In this document: one piece after another, positions 1 through 7,940 of the stretch | How positions within the stretch are numbered: position 1 is the first letter of the stretch | Layout of the letters: each line of letters begins with the position of its first letter | Notes under the pieces: generated by a model | Database searches by the model: none | Seen by the model: the letters and a program-made list of their open reading frames with translations, nothing else | Told to the model about the DNA's origin: nothing | Made by a program: the position numbers and the translations under genes | NCBI GenBank assembly: GCA_003427395.1 | Contig: BFEA01000582.1 | Location: forward strand, 648,846-671,537 | DNA from: Chara braunii | Taxonomy: Eukaryota > Streptophyta > Charophyceae > Charales > Characeae | Reading direction: 5' to 3' | DNA length: 22,692 nt

Positions 1-92
<92 letters not shown>
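1..92. repeat. Composite microsatellite (AC)n(AG)n
   Basis: An uninterrupted AC dinucleotide run to about position 42 passes directly into an AG run to about 92. It has no coding meaning. The run starts at the window edge, so its true length is unknown. Confidence 0.95.
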
Positions 93-94
<2 letters not shown>

Positions 95-158
95 CCCTGA
101 GCACATTCCATTTGGATGCCAGAAGTTGTGGCAATGTATGTGAGGTGTGGTAGGGAAG

Positions 159-270
<112 letters not shown>

Positions 271-365
271 TCACACCCTCACAGAGGTAGGGAGGGGTGA
301 GACAGTCTTTGAACACATTATATAGGCGTTGGTCAAATGGTCCTTGACGAAGTAAGTGCGCGAGG

Positions 366-519
366 CGTGATTGCAGTTGCTAATGTGTAGCTGGGTGCCC
401 AACTGTTGGATAACTCGTATTGTATGATTCTTTCTTCCTTTTCAGAGGGTTAGTTTAATTTCGGTGACTGTCTTAGCAGGAGGTGAAGTATGGAGGTTTT
501 GATAAAGACATTGTTTCTT
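366..519 (+). pseudogene. Partial copy of the epimerase intron/microexon segment
   Basis: This segment is about 85% identical by eye to 19846-19999, the stretch holding the 3' end of an intron, a 24-base microexon and the start of the next intron of the epimerase gene. The copy keeps a pyrimidine-rich tract, an AG acceptor ending at 445, a 24-base open exon (446-469) and a GT donor at 470. The exon would read RVSLISVT against KGGSILLT in the functional copy. Homology stops at about 519 and the next epimerase exon does not follow. It is therefore a truncated duplicate, or both copies belong to a dispersed repeat. Confidence 0.6.
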
Positions 520-559
520 GCAATGAACCTCCGGAATTCCAACCCCAAAGCACAACATG

Positions 560-1365
560 CATGAACAGAACATTCACATGAGAGTTCACACGAAAGTGAA
601 AGATGAGACACGATTCAGCGCACGAAAGAACTTCAGTCGTTTATTATTATGCAATGGAAGGGTTCGAGTGTCCAGCAGCCAAAGCTGCAACCCAGCAAGA
701 TCCGACAGGTATGTACCTGACCCCCCCTCTCCTCTGGTGTGACTCTCTCTGACTCTTCAAATACTTGTATTGCTCGACCTCAGTCTCTCTCTCTCTCCTG
801 CTCACTCTCGCCTACTTGGATCTACAGTGAATACACCATCATTGCTTCGTCCTCCACCTTTACGGTTATGGCCGCCTTCTTGCTAGCTCCTTGACCTCGG
901 CGCTGTCTCCTCCCTTTGGCGCAATCACCCAAGTCGCACTATTGCACAAGCAGCCGGCAGCGCTTCTGCAACTTGCAAATGAACAACTGAACTGCCATTG
1001 GTATTGTAGCAGCTATAAATAGAACCTGCTGACACTGCCTGCTTCACATCGGTACCGGTCGCCTGCGGTGTGCCTGCTGCATGTTTGTGTCAGTCTGGGA
1101 GTCTTTGGCCTCTCTCAGGACGGCGCTGCATTTTTTTTAGGACTAACTTTTCATGCTGGTATGGGTGGACTTTTACTGACCTACGGCATTCCGACTTCCG
1201 AAGGTACTGGACTGCGATGCTTCGACCTATGGACTCCTCGGAGACCCTATCGACCCTGGGACTTGACCTACTAGGACCTAGTGGGCCTGGGACCATTTGG
1301 GAGTGGACCCAACTGGGGCTCTGGGACTGGGACTCGAGATGCCTGTACAATGTGAAATCCTATCA
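560..1365 (-). mobile_element. 3' LTR of the minus-strand Ty3/gypsy element
   Basis: Read on the minus strand, the pol stop codon is followed by a 10-base polypurine tract and then by TGATAGG at 1365. That is the expected order of stop, PPT and LTR start. A related, much diverged sequence (19118-19838) ends in the same way, with GTGAAATCC followed by T(A/T)TCA on the plus strand. The two also share a CT-rich block, a block around CACAAGCAG and an A/T-rich TATA-like motif (CTATAAATAG near 1012). The left end near 560 is a guess because no target-site duplication was found. Confidence 0.6.
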
Positions 1366-1375
1366 CTCTCCCGCC
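1366..1375 (-). other. Polypurine tract of the minus-strand Ty3/gypsy element
   Basis: The minus strand reads GGCGGGAGAG immediately before the TG that opens the LTR. It lies 8 bases beyond the pol stop codon (1384-1386). In LTR retrotransposons this tract primes plus-strand DNA synthesis, and its position fits that role. Confidence 0.65.
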
Positions 1376-1383
1376 GACCTAAT

Positions 1384-1675
1384 TTAGGGGTTCTTTGAGA
1401 AAGATCTCATCTGTGCCGGTCTATGATATTGATACCCTTTCTGGCGCATTCGTAGTACTGTACGCGGTGGGGTTTCTGTGAGTTCATCCTTAGTGTACCA
1501 GGAATCATCTGATAGGCACATTTGACTTTGTACTAATGCTGGGGTCTGCCGCTCCGGCATGATCTGTAGACGTCTTCATCTATAATTCTGTTGTTCATAT
1601 CTGCCATCCATGTCAGGTGGAATCATAGATCTGTGTGATGGAAACCTATCGTTTACTACGCAGGGCAGTAACTTA
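1384..1675 (-). pseudogene. Ty3/gypsy pol C-terminus with decayed chromodomain
   Basis: This is the last part of the minus-strand pol, cut off from the integrase by the DNA transposon at 1676-3778. It begins at the flank that continues the family pattern after PVFHASK (LLP, then FPSHRS...PPDMDG). It then shows chromodomain pieces in two frames: GRPQH and YKVKCAYQ, followed after a one-base shift by DDSWYTKDELTETPP. The aromatic WYT and the acidic DEL pattern are typical of the C-terminal chromodomain of plant chromoviruses, which directs integration to heterochromatin. In-frame stops (for example after GRPQH) and the frameshift show it is dead. The terminal stop is at 1384-1386. Confidence 0.7.
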
Positions 1676-1855
1676 GGGGCTCGTTAGACACTCCTCGGGC
1701 ACGTAAATCCCCCGAGGAAAATTTTGTTCCACCTATCATTGGGGATAAAAATGAAAAAAAAAGTGAAAACATTTCCTTGGGGAATCCTTGGGGCGTCCTC
1801 GGGCTACAGCCATTTGGTGGCATTCCCCAAGGGGCCTCCCGAGGTCCCTTGGAGG

Positions 1856-2469
1856 TCAAGGATCCGCGATAATCGGAGCGATGAGGGCACCCGTCGTTGG
1901 CAAGAAATTTTCGTCGGTTGGTCCATTGGAGATCCTACCGGGCAGCGCATAGACATCTTGGGTCTTCAACGCTCGGCTTCCAGGAACCTTACGCCAACGG
2001 TAACCGTTTGTTGTCGGCCGGCTCCCGTGGACGTCGTCGACCAGTGTTCTCCCTCGCAGTGCGTGCCGCCAAACGGAAAGGGGCCGAACGGTTGGCAGAT
2101 TTGAATACTTGAGCCGACCCCCCTTGCTCCGATTGCCCACTGTATTCCACGACGGAAAACGTTACAAGGTGTTTGTCCCATGCTGCGGTCTGCCGTTTGC
2201 AGCCCTCCTCGTCGCCATTTGCTGGAGGTGTACCGTCGTCGTCTAGCTACTGCCCTCCCCACTTGCCTTTCATGGCCAACGTCTTTCGAAGGCTGCCGCT
2301 GCTGCTCCTGGTCATCCTTTTGCTTGTCCTTGTCGTCTTCTTCCACGTCTGCATCCTCGGCAGGGTGCCTGGACATACACGTAAGAGGCGGTCTGCTAAG
2401 AAGGATGTCAGCATGGACGGGACCACTCCAGAAGCCACCGTGCAGGCCACAGCCCAGCTCGCAGTGCAA
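1856..2469 (-). other. Open stretch inside the Harbinger-like element, unrecognised
   Basis: Two overlapping minus-strand open frames of 94 and 167 codons lie downstream of the transposase remnant. One has a charged, Gln/Lys/Asp-rich stretch (DVEEDDKDKQKDDQEQQRQ) followed by basic sequence. I recognise no domain. They could derive from the transposon's second protein, from degraded transposase, or be fortuitous in GC-rich DNA. Plus-strand 2270-2358 and 2594-2682 are diverged copies of each other, so part of this stretch arose by internal duplication. Confidence 0.25.
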
Positions 2470-2630
2470 GGGTGTATGGCCTGTTAGAGTGCGTGTGTCA
2501 TATGATGTCCTCGAGCGTCTGCTCCCTTTATCGTTGCTGTTTGGTGGACCTTCAGCGTGGTCGTAGAATTACGGCCCTGTCGTACGTGTTGTTGATGGCC
2601 GACCGCTATTGAAGGTTGCCACTGCTGCTC

Positions 2631-3218
2631 CTAGTCACAATTTTGCTTGTCGTGGTTCTCCCGTTCCACGTGTGCTTCCTCTATCGTTGATGGCTGACCT
2701 CTATTGAAGGCCTCCAGCAGAGAAGACGAGGGATCGAGGCCGACTGCAGCCGACATCGACATCGGCAGCGCATCCCACGAGCGTTCGTCGACACTGGATG
2801 CAATCGCCATCGCCCGAAAGACACATGGTGACATACGCAGCTTCTCCCAGAAGTACTCCTCCGGCGCATCATCGCATTGCCTGAGATCCTCCGACGCCCC
2901 CCCGGTCCTCCTTTTCATCCACCACCTCGTCGTCGCTCGTGGAAGAACACTGCAACCCATGGCGCAGCAAGCCTGAACTGCAGCCTCGGTGATGGCCACG
3001 GTATCCCGCCCTTCGACCGAGACTTGATGAAGTGTCTTCCTCCTCCGCGTGCGGATCTGCGCTCTCATTATGCCCAATGCCCTCTCCTGCTGACAACAAA
3101 AGAGCACGGCTGTCACAGCCGCTGCCACGACCGTCTTCTTGATTGTCATAAACTTCGCACGTCCGTCATCGCTGCCGCTCTCCATCGGCACATGTGTTGC
3201 AATGCTCATGAACCACAA
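2631..3218 (-). pseudogene. PIF/Harbinger transposase, N-terminal remnant
   Basis: This 195-codon ORF is the best candidate for the transposase of the surrounding element. In order it has an alanine/valine-rich segment, a basic RTRRRK stretch, then GGASEDLRQCDD followed by APEEYFWEKLRMSPCVFRAM. The last two are a recognisable version of the conserved N-terminal block of plant Harbinger transposases (aspartate pair, F/Y-x-x-x-FRMS and a VFR helix). The DDE catalytic domain that should follow is not visible; after SVDERS the reading turns into unrelated low-complexity sequence. I infer that internal deletion removed the catalytic part, leaving a non-autonomous element. No ATG start is secure; the first codon of the open frame is TTG. 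Confidence 0.6.
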
Positions 3219-3781
3219 AAATACAACAGTCTACCAACTCGCCACGACCACGGTAACCTCAGCGTCGTCCCCGACGACGTTCCCCGTGTGTGCTCGACTC
3301 AACACATAGGCGTGGCGGCATGCAGAGGTGATGGCGATGGACCTTCGCGGGGCACTCACAAATTCGTGACGATGTACGAGGACTCCACTGCGCTGCTGCA
3401 AATGCCCATTTCCACCGTCGCAGATATGGACGCCGCCTGCCCCGCATCGCCGTCGTGACGTCCAGCACCCAATTTGAAATTTGATTTTCGAACGGGGAGC
3501 TCCATTGCTTTTTAAGGGTTTTTTTTTTTCCGGTCGCTGGCGCCTTTCAAAATTTCCCGCCTTCGGCAGCTGGACCACACCATAGCAAGACGGACATCAC
3601 CCAATGGACCAAGGCATTTTCCCTCCCGCGGCTGACTATAATATTATGAAAATGGCTGCCGACGGCCGAAAGGAATCATCCTTGGGAGAGGTGGAACGAC
3701 GACAGGAATTTCCTTGAAAACCCCCAAGGAAACTTCCTTCGGCCCTGAGGACACCCCAAGGAGTGTCTAACGAGCTTCTTA

Positions 3782-4974
3782 GAAGCATGAAAGACTGGGT
3801 ATGTATGCAAATGTACCGGTATGCCTATCGTATAGGAGGGACCATCTGGATCACCAATAACATCAGGGACTTTCACGGTTCTCTGTACGCAGGTAGGAGT
3901 TTCTGAGATATTCCTTCCTTACGAGTAATACGAACCCCATAGTAAGTCACCGACAACGAATTTTGAAGGCCTGAGATGCTGATTGGCCTGTTCTATCATT
4001 TGATGCTGGGCCTTCTTGATATTCTCACCGACTTTCTGCGAGCCTCTTCATAATGCACTGCGCTCCCCTAGTGTCGGGTGTCAATCTTTGAATCTGATCA
4101 GGATTTAGACAATCTATAGGGCGTCTAGGACCCCACCCATTCTGCAACTCCTCAGGTGTCTGATTGGTAGCAAGATGAACCGAATTGTTGTAGGCCCTAG
4201 CCTCCTCGGGGAAATGTACTTGGTCCGGTCTAATGTTCATACGAAGCACTAGCGATTTGTTCATATGTCCCGTCTGTCCGTTAGTCTTAGGGTGTTTGCC
4301 TGGTGACATATTGAGCTTGGGCCCATAAACTTTCATTAGCTGTTGCCATTGCTCACCTGTGGACCTAGTATCTCGGTCACTAACTATAGTCAAAGGATGT
4401 TCGTAATCCTTAATGATTGAAGAACTCACAGAATGACGAGCTCTGTCTTTGTCTCTGATGGTTGCAGAACAAAAACTGTAAATTTACTAAATCCTTCTAC
4501 CTTAACCATGACTTGATTCTTATTGTCCCTACTCTGGACCTTAGTGTCCATAAAGTCTATAGATACAGAATCTCCTTGGCCTGATGGAATGGGTTTCAAT
4601 AGTCCTAGGGGAGGCTGCGTGGAACTCTTATTCCTAACATACCTTGCAGCCGTCATACAAGATACAATCTTGTTTCATCCCAACCTTCGTATAGGACCTA
4701 AGGAGACTGCGAATCCCTTCACTATTTGGTATGCATAGACGGTCGCGGGCATTAGTTTTGTCAAATAGCAGCCCATTGACCATATGATAGTCCGGACCAT
4801 CATGCGGTTTTGCCTGCACCCTTCTTATGACCTCACTATAGACTTCATCATTCAGATCTGGCTTCATGATTTTCTGCTGTAGTTCGGCTCCCGCATCTAC
4901 CTATGTTACTATGGCTTCAAAGAAATCTGTTTGGCTGCTAAGAGTGTCTGCAACAACATTGTACTTACCCTTAA
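3782..4974 (-). pseudogene. Ty3/gypsy RNase H end, integrase and integrase C-terminus
   Basis: Read on the minus strand from 4974 down, the segment starts with GKYNVVADTLSS, the usual end of gypsy RNase H. Next comes the linker (MKPDLNDEVYSEVIRR) and a collapsed zinc-finger region: only the final Cys part (DGCKVC) is clear and the His residues of the HHCC finger are not seen. The integrase core follows, with NKSSTQPP, SIDFMD carrying the first catalytic Asp, VSDRDTRSTGEQWQQLM carrying the second, and HPKTNGQTGHMN, where the catalytic Glu of the usual GQTE has become Gly. The C-terminal part ends in PSYTIGIP and YPVFHASK at the Harbinger-like insertion. Several frameshifts and stops show it is non-functional. 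Confidence 0.85.
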
Positions 4975-5087
4975 ACCACCAGTACTTGGCGCGGGTCACA
5001 AGTCCTGTCTGCAGCAATGTGGTATGCCGAGCCTTGCCGAGGCTTGAGCTACCGGTAGGACACTGCTCGGACGTCTATTGTAAAGAA

Positions 5088-5200
5088 ACAAAAAAAAAAA
5101 AAAAAAAAAAAAAAAAAGACGAATGAAAGAAAAAAAACAAAAAGAAGAAGAAAAAAAACGAATGAAAAAAAAAACAAAAACAAAGAAAAGCAGTTTAAAG
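5088..5200. repeat. Poly-A and A-rich low-complexity tract
   Basis: A run of about 28 A is followed by A-rich sequence broken by GAAG and CG motifs. The lysine-rich and, on the other strand, phenylalanine-rich ORFs here are artefacts of composition. It lies near the left end of the TTAA element. Confidence 0.9.
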
Positions 5201-5330
5201 CACAATGGGAATGAATTTTCCTGCATTCATTCCTGTTGTGCACGTTTGCGCGCGCGCACGCGCGAGGGAGAGAGAGAGAGAGAGTCGGCGCTTTTTGCTT
5301 CGCCTGACTCGGCACACTGCTCTCGACATG

Positions 5331-5589
5331 CACAAAAGACAAAAATAATGGCGATGTATCTTTCCATGTTATAGAGGGAGATTCACTCTCGTTTTGTACA
5401 TTTTGAAAGTAGTGGAGCAAGGCCCTCTCTCTCTCTCTCTCTCTGGCCGTGAGACAATAATCATGGCAGTGTATCTTTCCATGTTCTAGCGAAAGAATCA
5501 CTCTCGTTTTGCACATTTCGAGAGTAGTGGAGCGAGGTTCTTTCTCTCTCTCCCCCCCTTCCTCTCTGTGGCGGTGCGTGCGTGCGCGC

Positions 5590-5646
<57 letters not shown>

Positions 5647-5813
5647 CTCGACTTCCAACTACTGTCGACACGCACAAAAGACAATAATCATGGCGGTGTA
5701 TCTTTCCATGTTCTAGTGGAAGATTCACTCTCGTTTTGCACATTTGGAGAGTAGTGGAGCGACACGCGGCAGATCGCGCACGCACGATCTCTCTCTCTCT
5801 CTCTCTCTCTAGT
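5331..5813. repeat. Three diverged copies of an 85-bp unit, each followed by (CT)n or (GA)n
   Basis: The shared core reads AATCATGGCGGTGTATCTTT, then CCATGTTCTAG, then CACTCTCGTTTTGCACATTT, then AGAGTAGTGGAGCGA. Copies begin near 5331, 5451 and 5671. Each is followed by a dinucleotide tract, the longest being (GA)n at 5592-5644. Read on the minus strand, each encodes a variant of NVQNES...TWKDT, so translated similarity among the ORFs here comes from the repeat and not from a gene. Confidence 0.8.
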
Positions 5814-6037
5814 TTGTTTTTTTCTTCGATTTTTCTTTTTCTTCGTTTTCTTTGTTTTCTCTGTCTTCTCTTTTGTTCCGTCGTTTATATCTTTCTTTTT
5901 TTTGCTTTCATCCCTGAAACAACGAAGCCCGGCCTTGGTGCAGCGACCGGGCTTGCACTCGGGCAACCCCCTGTCAACGCGGCACGTTAACATGGGCACC
6001 TCGCGGCCAATAGCTGGGCCAAGTACTGGTGGTTTAA

Positions 6038-6816
6038 GTGGCTTAAACTCGTAGTCAAACTCACCAATCTCAGTAGCCCACTGAGCTGGTGTAGTGAACA
6101 TACGAGCCTGAGTTTAGAGCCTGTGAAGTGGCTCATGATCTGAGTATACTTTGAAGTGCTGTCCTAATAGGTAGGTCCACTTATGTGCCAATGCCTCTTT
6201 TAGTGCGAATGGTTCCCTCTCGTAGGTGGAGGCAGGAACCTTCTCGCTAGGCAACCTACAAGACATGAATTCTACGGGCTTATATCCTTCTCCATTGTTC
6301 AACTGAAGTACAACGCTAATACCGTACTGGCCCATGTTCGTTGTAACGATAAACGGTAGTGACAAATCCAGTATCTTCAAGACCGAATACTCTATCAAAC
6401 ACTTTTTCAGCTTCTTGAACGCAGATGTACAATCTTTGTCCCACTTCCAAATAGTCTCCTTTCTCAGTAATCTGCATAGAGATGCAGCAATAGACGTGAA
6501 TTTTTTGACAAAGTTTCTTTAGTAATTGGCCAGTCCTAAGAATGAACGTAGTTTTGCCAGTGTGTGCGGGGTTGGCCTATCCCTAATAGCTGCAATCTTC
6601 TCATCTTTCGGACTAACTCAATCTCAATCAACTACATGTCTGAGATCCAAAATATGATGCTTGGCCCATTTATAGACTTTTCGGGTTCAGCCCGAACTTA
6701 GCTTCCCGTAGCTTGTGTAGAATCAATTGGAGGTGCTCCTGATGCTCCGTTAAGGTGCTACTAAAGGTCAGAATATCATGCAAGTATACGACAACAAATT
6801 TATCTAAACTTTTTCT
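6038..6816 (-). pseudogene. Ty3/gypsy reverse transcriptase end and RNase H
   Basis: Minus-strand reading begins at the reverse-transcriptase palm motif KFVVVYLHDILTFS. The family consensus is Y-L-D-D, so one catalytic Asp is replaced by His. The thumb piece (LREAKFGLNPKSL) follows, then a connection with several stops, then RNase H. In RNase H, SLPFIVTTNMGQYGIS replaces the usual TTDAS, so the first catalytic Asp is Asn. The later acidic residues survive in YEREPFALKEAL and VYSDHEPL. The reading ends with WATEIGEFDYEFKPL at the TTAA insertion. Two lost catalytic residues plus stops mean it cannot support replication. Confidence 0.85.
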
Positions 6817-7078
6817 TATGAAACCCGTTTGGAAAAGCAAAGAAAAAAAACACAAATGATTCGGACGCGAATTTGTATGAAAAACAGTTGTGGAAAAGGA
6901 AAACCACTCGAACAATTAGCTTTTGGTTTCAAAATGTTGTCTGCTGGAGGAAATTCCACAGGTTGTATCACCCTTTTCCATTGAGGCTCCCATGTAAAAC
7001 GATTGCAACAAAGAATTGACTTTCAACATAACACTTCGTTGACGGGTAAGGTTTTAGAAACAGATCATAAGGTTTTCT
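6811..7078. mobile_element. Short insertion (about 256 bp) inside the reverse transcriptase
   Basis: The reverse-transcriptase reading breaks after CMNYLFRK and resumes at SLDKFVVVY, two pieces that are contiguous in the family. The intervening sequence has no coding similarity. It is flanked by the direct repeat TTTTCT (6811-6816 and 7073-7078), and removing 262 bases restores the frame. The inner ends carry a short inverted repeat, CTTATGA at 6815-6821 and TCATAAG at 7065-7071. It behaves like a small non-autonomous DNA element (MITE). The family is not recognised. Confidence 0.6.
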
Positions 7079-7560
7079 AAACAGATAGTTCATGCATCGC
7101 TGAGATGTGGCAGGGACATCTGTGAGCCCAAACAACATGACTACGAACTCAGAGTGGACATAGCGAGTCCTAAAGGCCGTCTTGTGCTGATCTTCGGGCT
7201 ATACCTCTATCTGATTGGTACCTGAATTTCGAATCAATTTTTGAAAATACTTGCATCTAATAGATCGTCTATCCTAGACAGCGACTCACGTTCTTGACAG
7301 TAAATGACATTATATCCTCTGTAGTCGATACACATTCGCAATTGGCCTGCATTTTTAGGCACGAATATGATTGGTGCTCCACATGGCGAGGAGCTTGGCT
7401 TTATCCACCCCTTCTCAATCAGTTCGTTTAGCTGCTTGGACAACTCCTCCAACTCTCTGTGAGACATCCTATAGATCGGGCCCTTGGGAGTTCTATTACC
7501 GGTTTCAATCTCTATCTGGTGCTTTATCTTCCTCTCTACCGCAATGGTTGGGGCCTCTCA
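7079..7560 (-). pseudogene. Ty3/gypsy reverse transcriptase, N-terminal half
   Basis: From about 7560 down the minus strand reads VERKIKHQIEIETG, then PKGPIYRMSHRELEEL, LIEKGWIKPSSSPCGAP, FVPKNAGQLRMCIDYRGYN, and after frame changes [30 protein letters not shown] and RCMNYLFRK. These are the ordered finger and palm blocks of a Ty3/gypsy reverse transcriptase; the Asp in CIDYRG is the first catalytic aspartate. In-frame stops (for example in QIEV-stop-PEDQ) and frameshifts mark it as decayed. Reading continues only weakly upstream towards 7700, where protease would be expected, and no protease Asp-Ser/Thr-Gly motif is clear. Confidence 0.85.
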
Positions 7561-7940
7561 CACATCAACAACTTTTCTAATAACGATTTAACTGGGGTGG
7601 TATTTGTTCCTCCTTTTTACCTTCAGTAATTGGCCTAACAAAAGCTACAAACTTAGTACAAAGACTTGTTCAACAATGGCCTGAGGGGGTGTAACTCATG
7701 AAAGGGACCTTGCCTTTGGTGGCCACTCCGTCATGTTTGCAGCGTTAAATAGTTCTTGAGGACAGCTCTACTTGGAACCTATGGTGATAGTACGTGGGAG
7801 GGAAAAGGAGGTTGGTGATAGTACGTGGGAGGGAAAAGGAGGTTTGGTCAACCCTTAAATTAGGATTATGATAAAGTGTTGAGGGCTAGGTCTACATGGT
7901 GAGGTGGGGAGAGTGAGCACCACTCTGATGACACATCACC
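7561..7940. other. Upstream end of the gypsy remnant; 31-bp tandem repeat
   Basis: No convincing gene is visible. Weak minus-strand continuity with pol reaches about 7700. At 7782-7812 and 7813-7843 a 31-bp unit (TGGTGATAGTACGTGGGAGG plus GAAAAGGAGGT) is repeated exactly, perhaps marking the junction between the gypsy remnant and the plus-strand ORF that follows. Confidence 0.6.

Larger units (their letters stand above)
1673..3781 (-). mobile_element. PIF/Harbinger-like DNA transposon with TTA target duplication
   Basis: The element spans 1676-3778 (2103 bp). Its left terminus is GGGGCTCGTTAGACACTCC and the reverse complement of its right terminus is GAAGCTCGTTAGACACTCC, 17 of 19 matching. 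TTA stands immediately outside both ends (1673-1675 and 3779-3781), the hallmark TWA target-site duplication of PIF/Harbinger. Subterminal regions at both ends carry several CCTTGGGG-like motifs. A transposase N-terminal remnant lies inside on the minus strand. The element sits in gypsy integrase/chromodomain sequence, and removing it with one TTA restores that reading frame. Confidence 0.8.
4971..6037. mobile_element. TTAA-inserted inverted-terminal-repeat element
   Basis: Positions 4975-6033 (1059 bp) are bounded by perfect 16-bp inverted termini, ACCACCAGTACTTGGC on the left and its reverse complement on the right. TTAA flanks both sides (4971-4974 and 6034-6037). Removing the element with one TTAA joins the gypsy RNase H frame exactly (...EFKPLK to GKYNVV...). 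A TTAA target is characteristic of the piggyBac superfamily, but the termini do not start with the usual CCC/CCT, so the superfamily call is inference. No transposase is seen. The interior is a poly-A tract, (GA)n/(CT)n runs and three copies of an 85-bp unit, which suggests a non-autonomous element. Confidence 0.7.

Noticed and set aside
1068-1387. ORFs of 68-105 codons on both strands
   Set aside because: They lie in LTR sequence, have no recognisable motif and are not conserved in the related copy at 19118-19838.
5049-5785. Minus-strand ORFs of about 211 and 95 codons rich in Ser-Leu and Phe
   Set aside because: Poly-A, (GA)n and the 85-bp tandem unit explain them; the recurring NVQNES words are copies of the repeat, not a protein domain.
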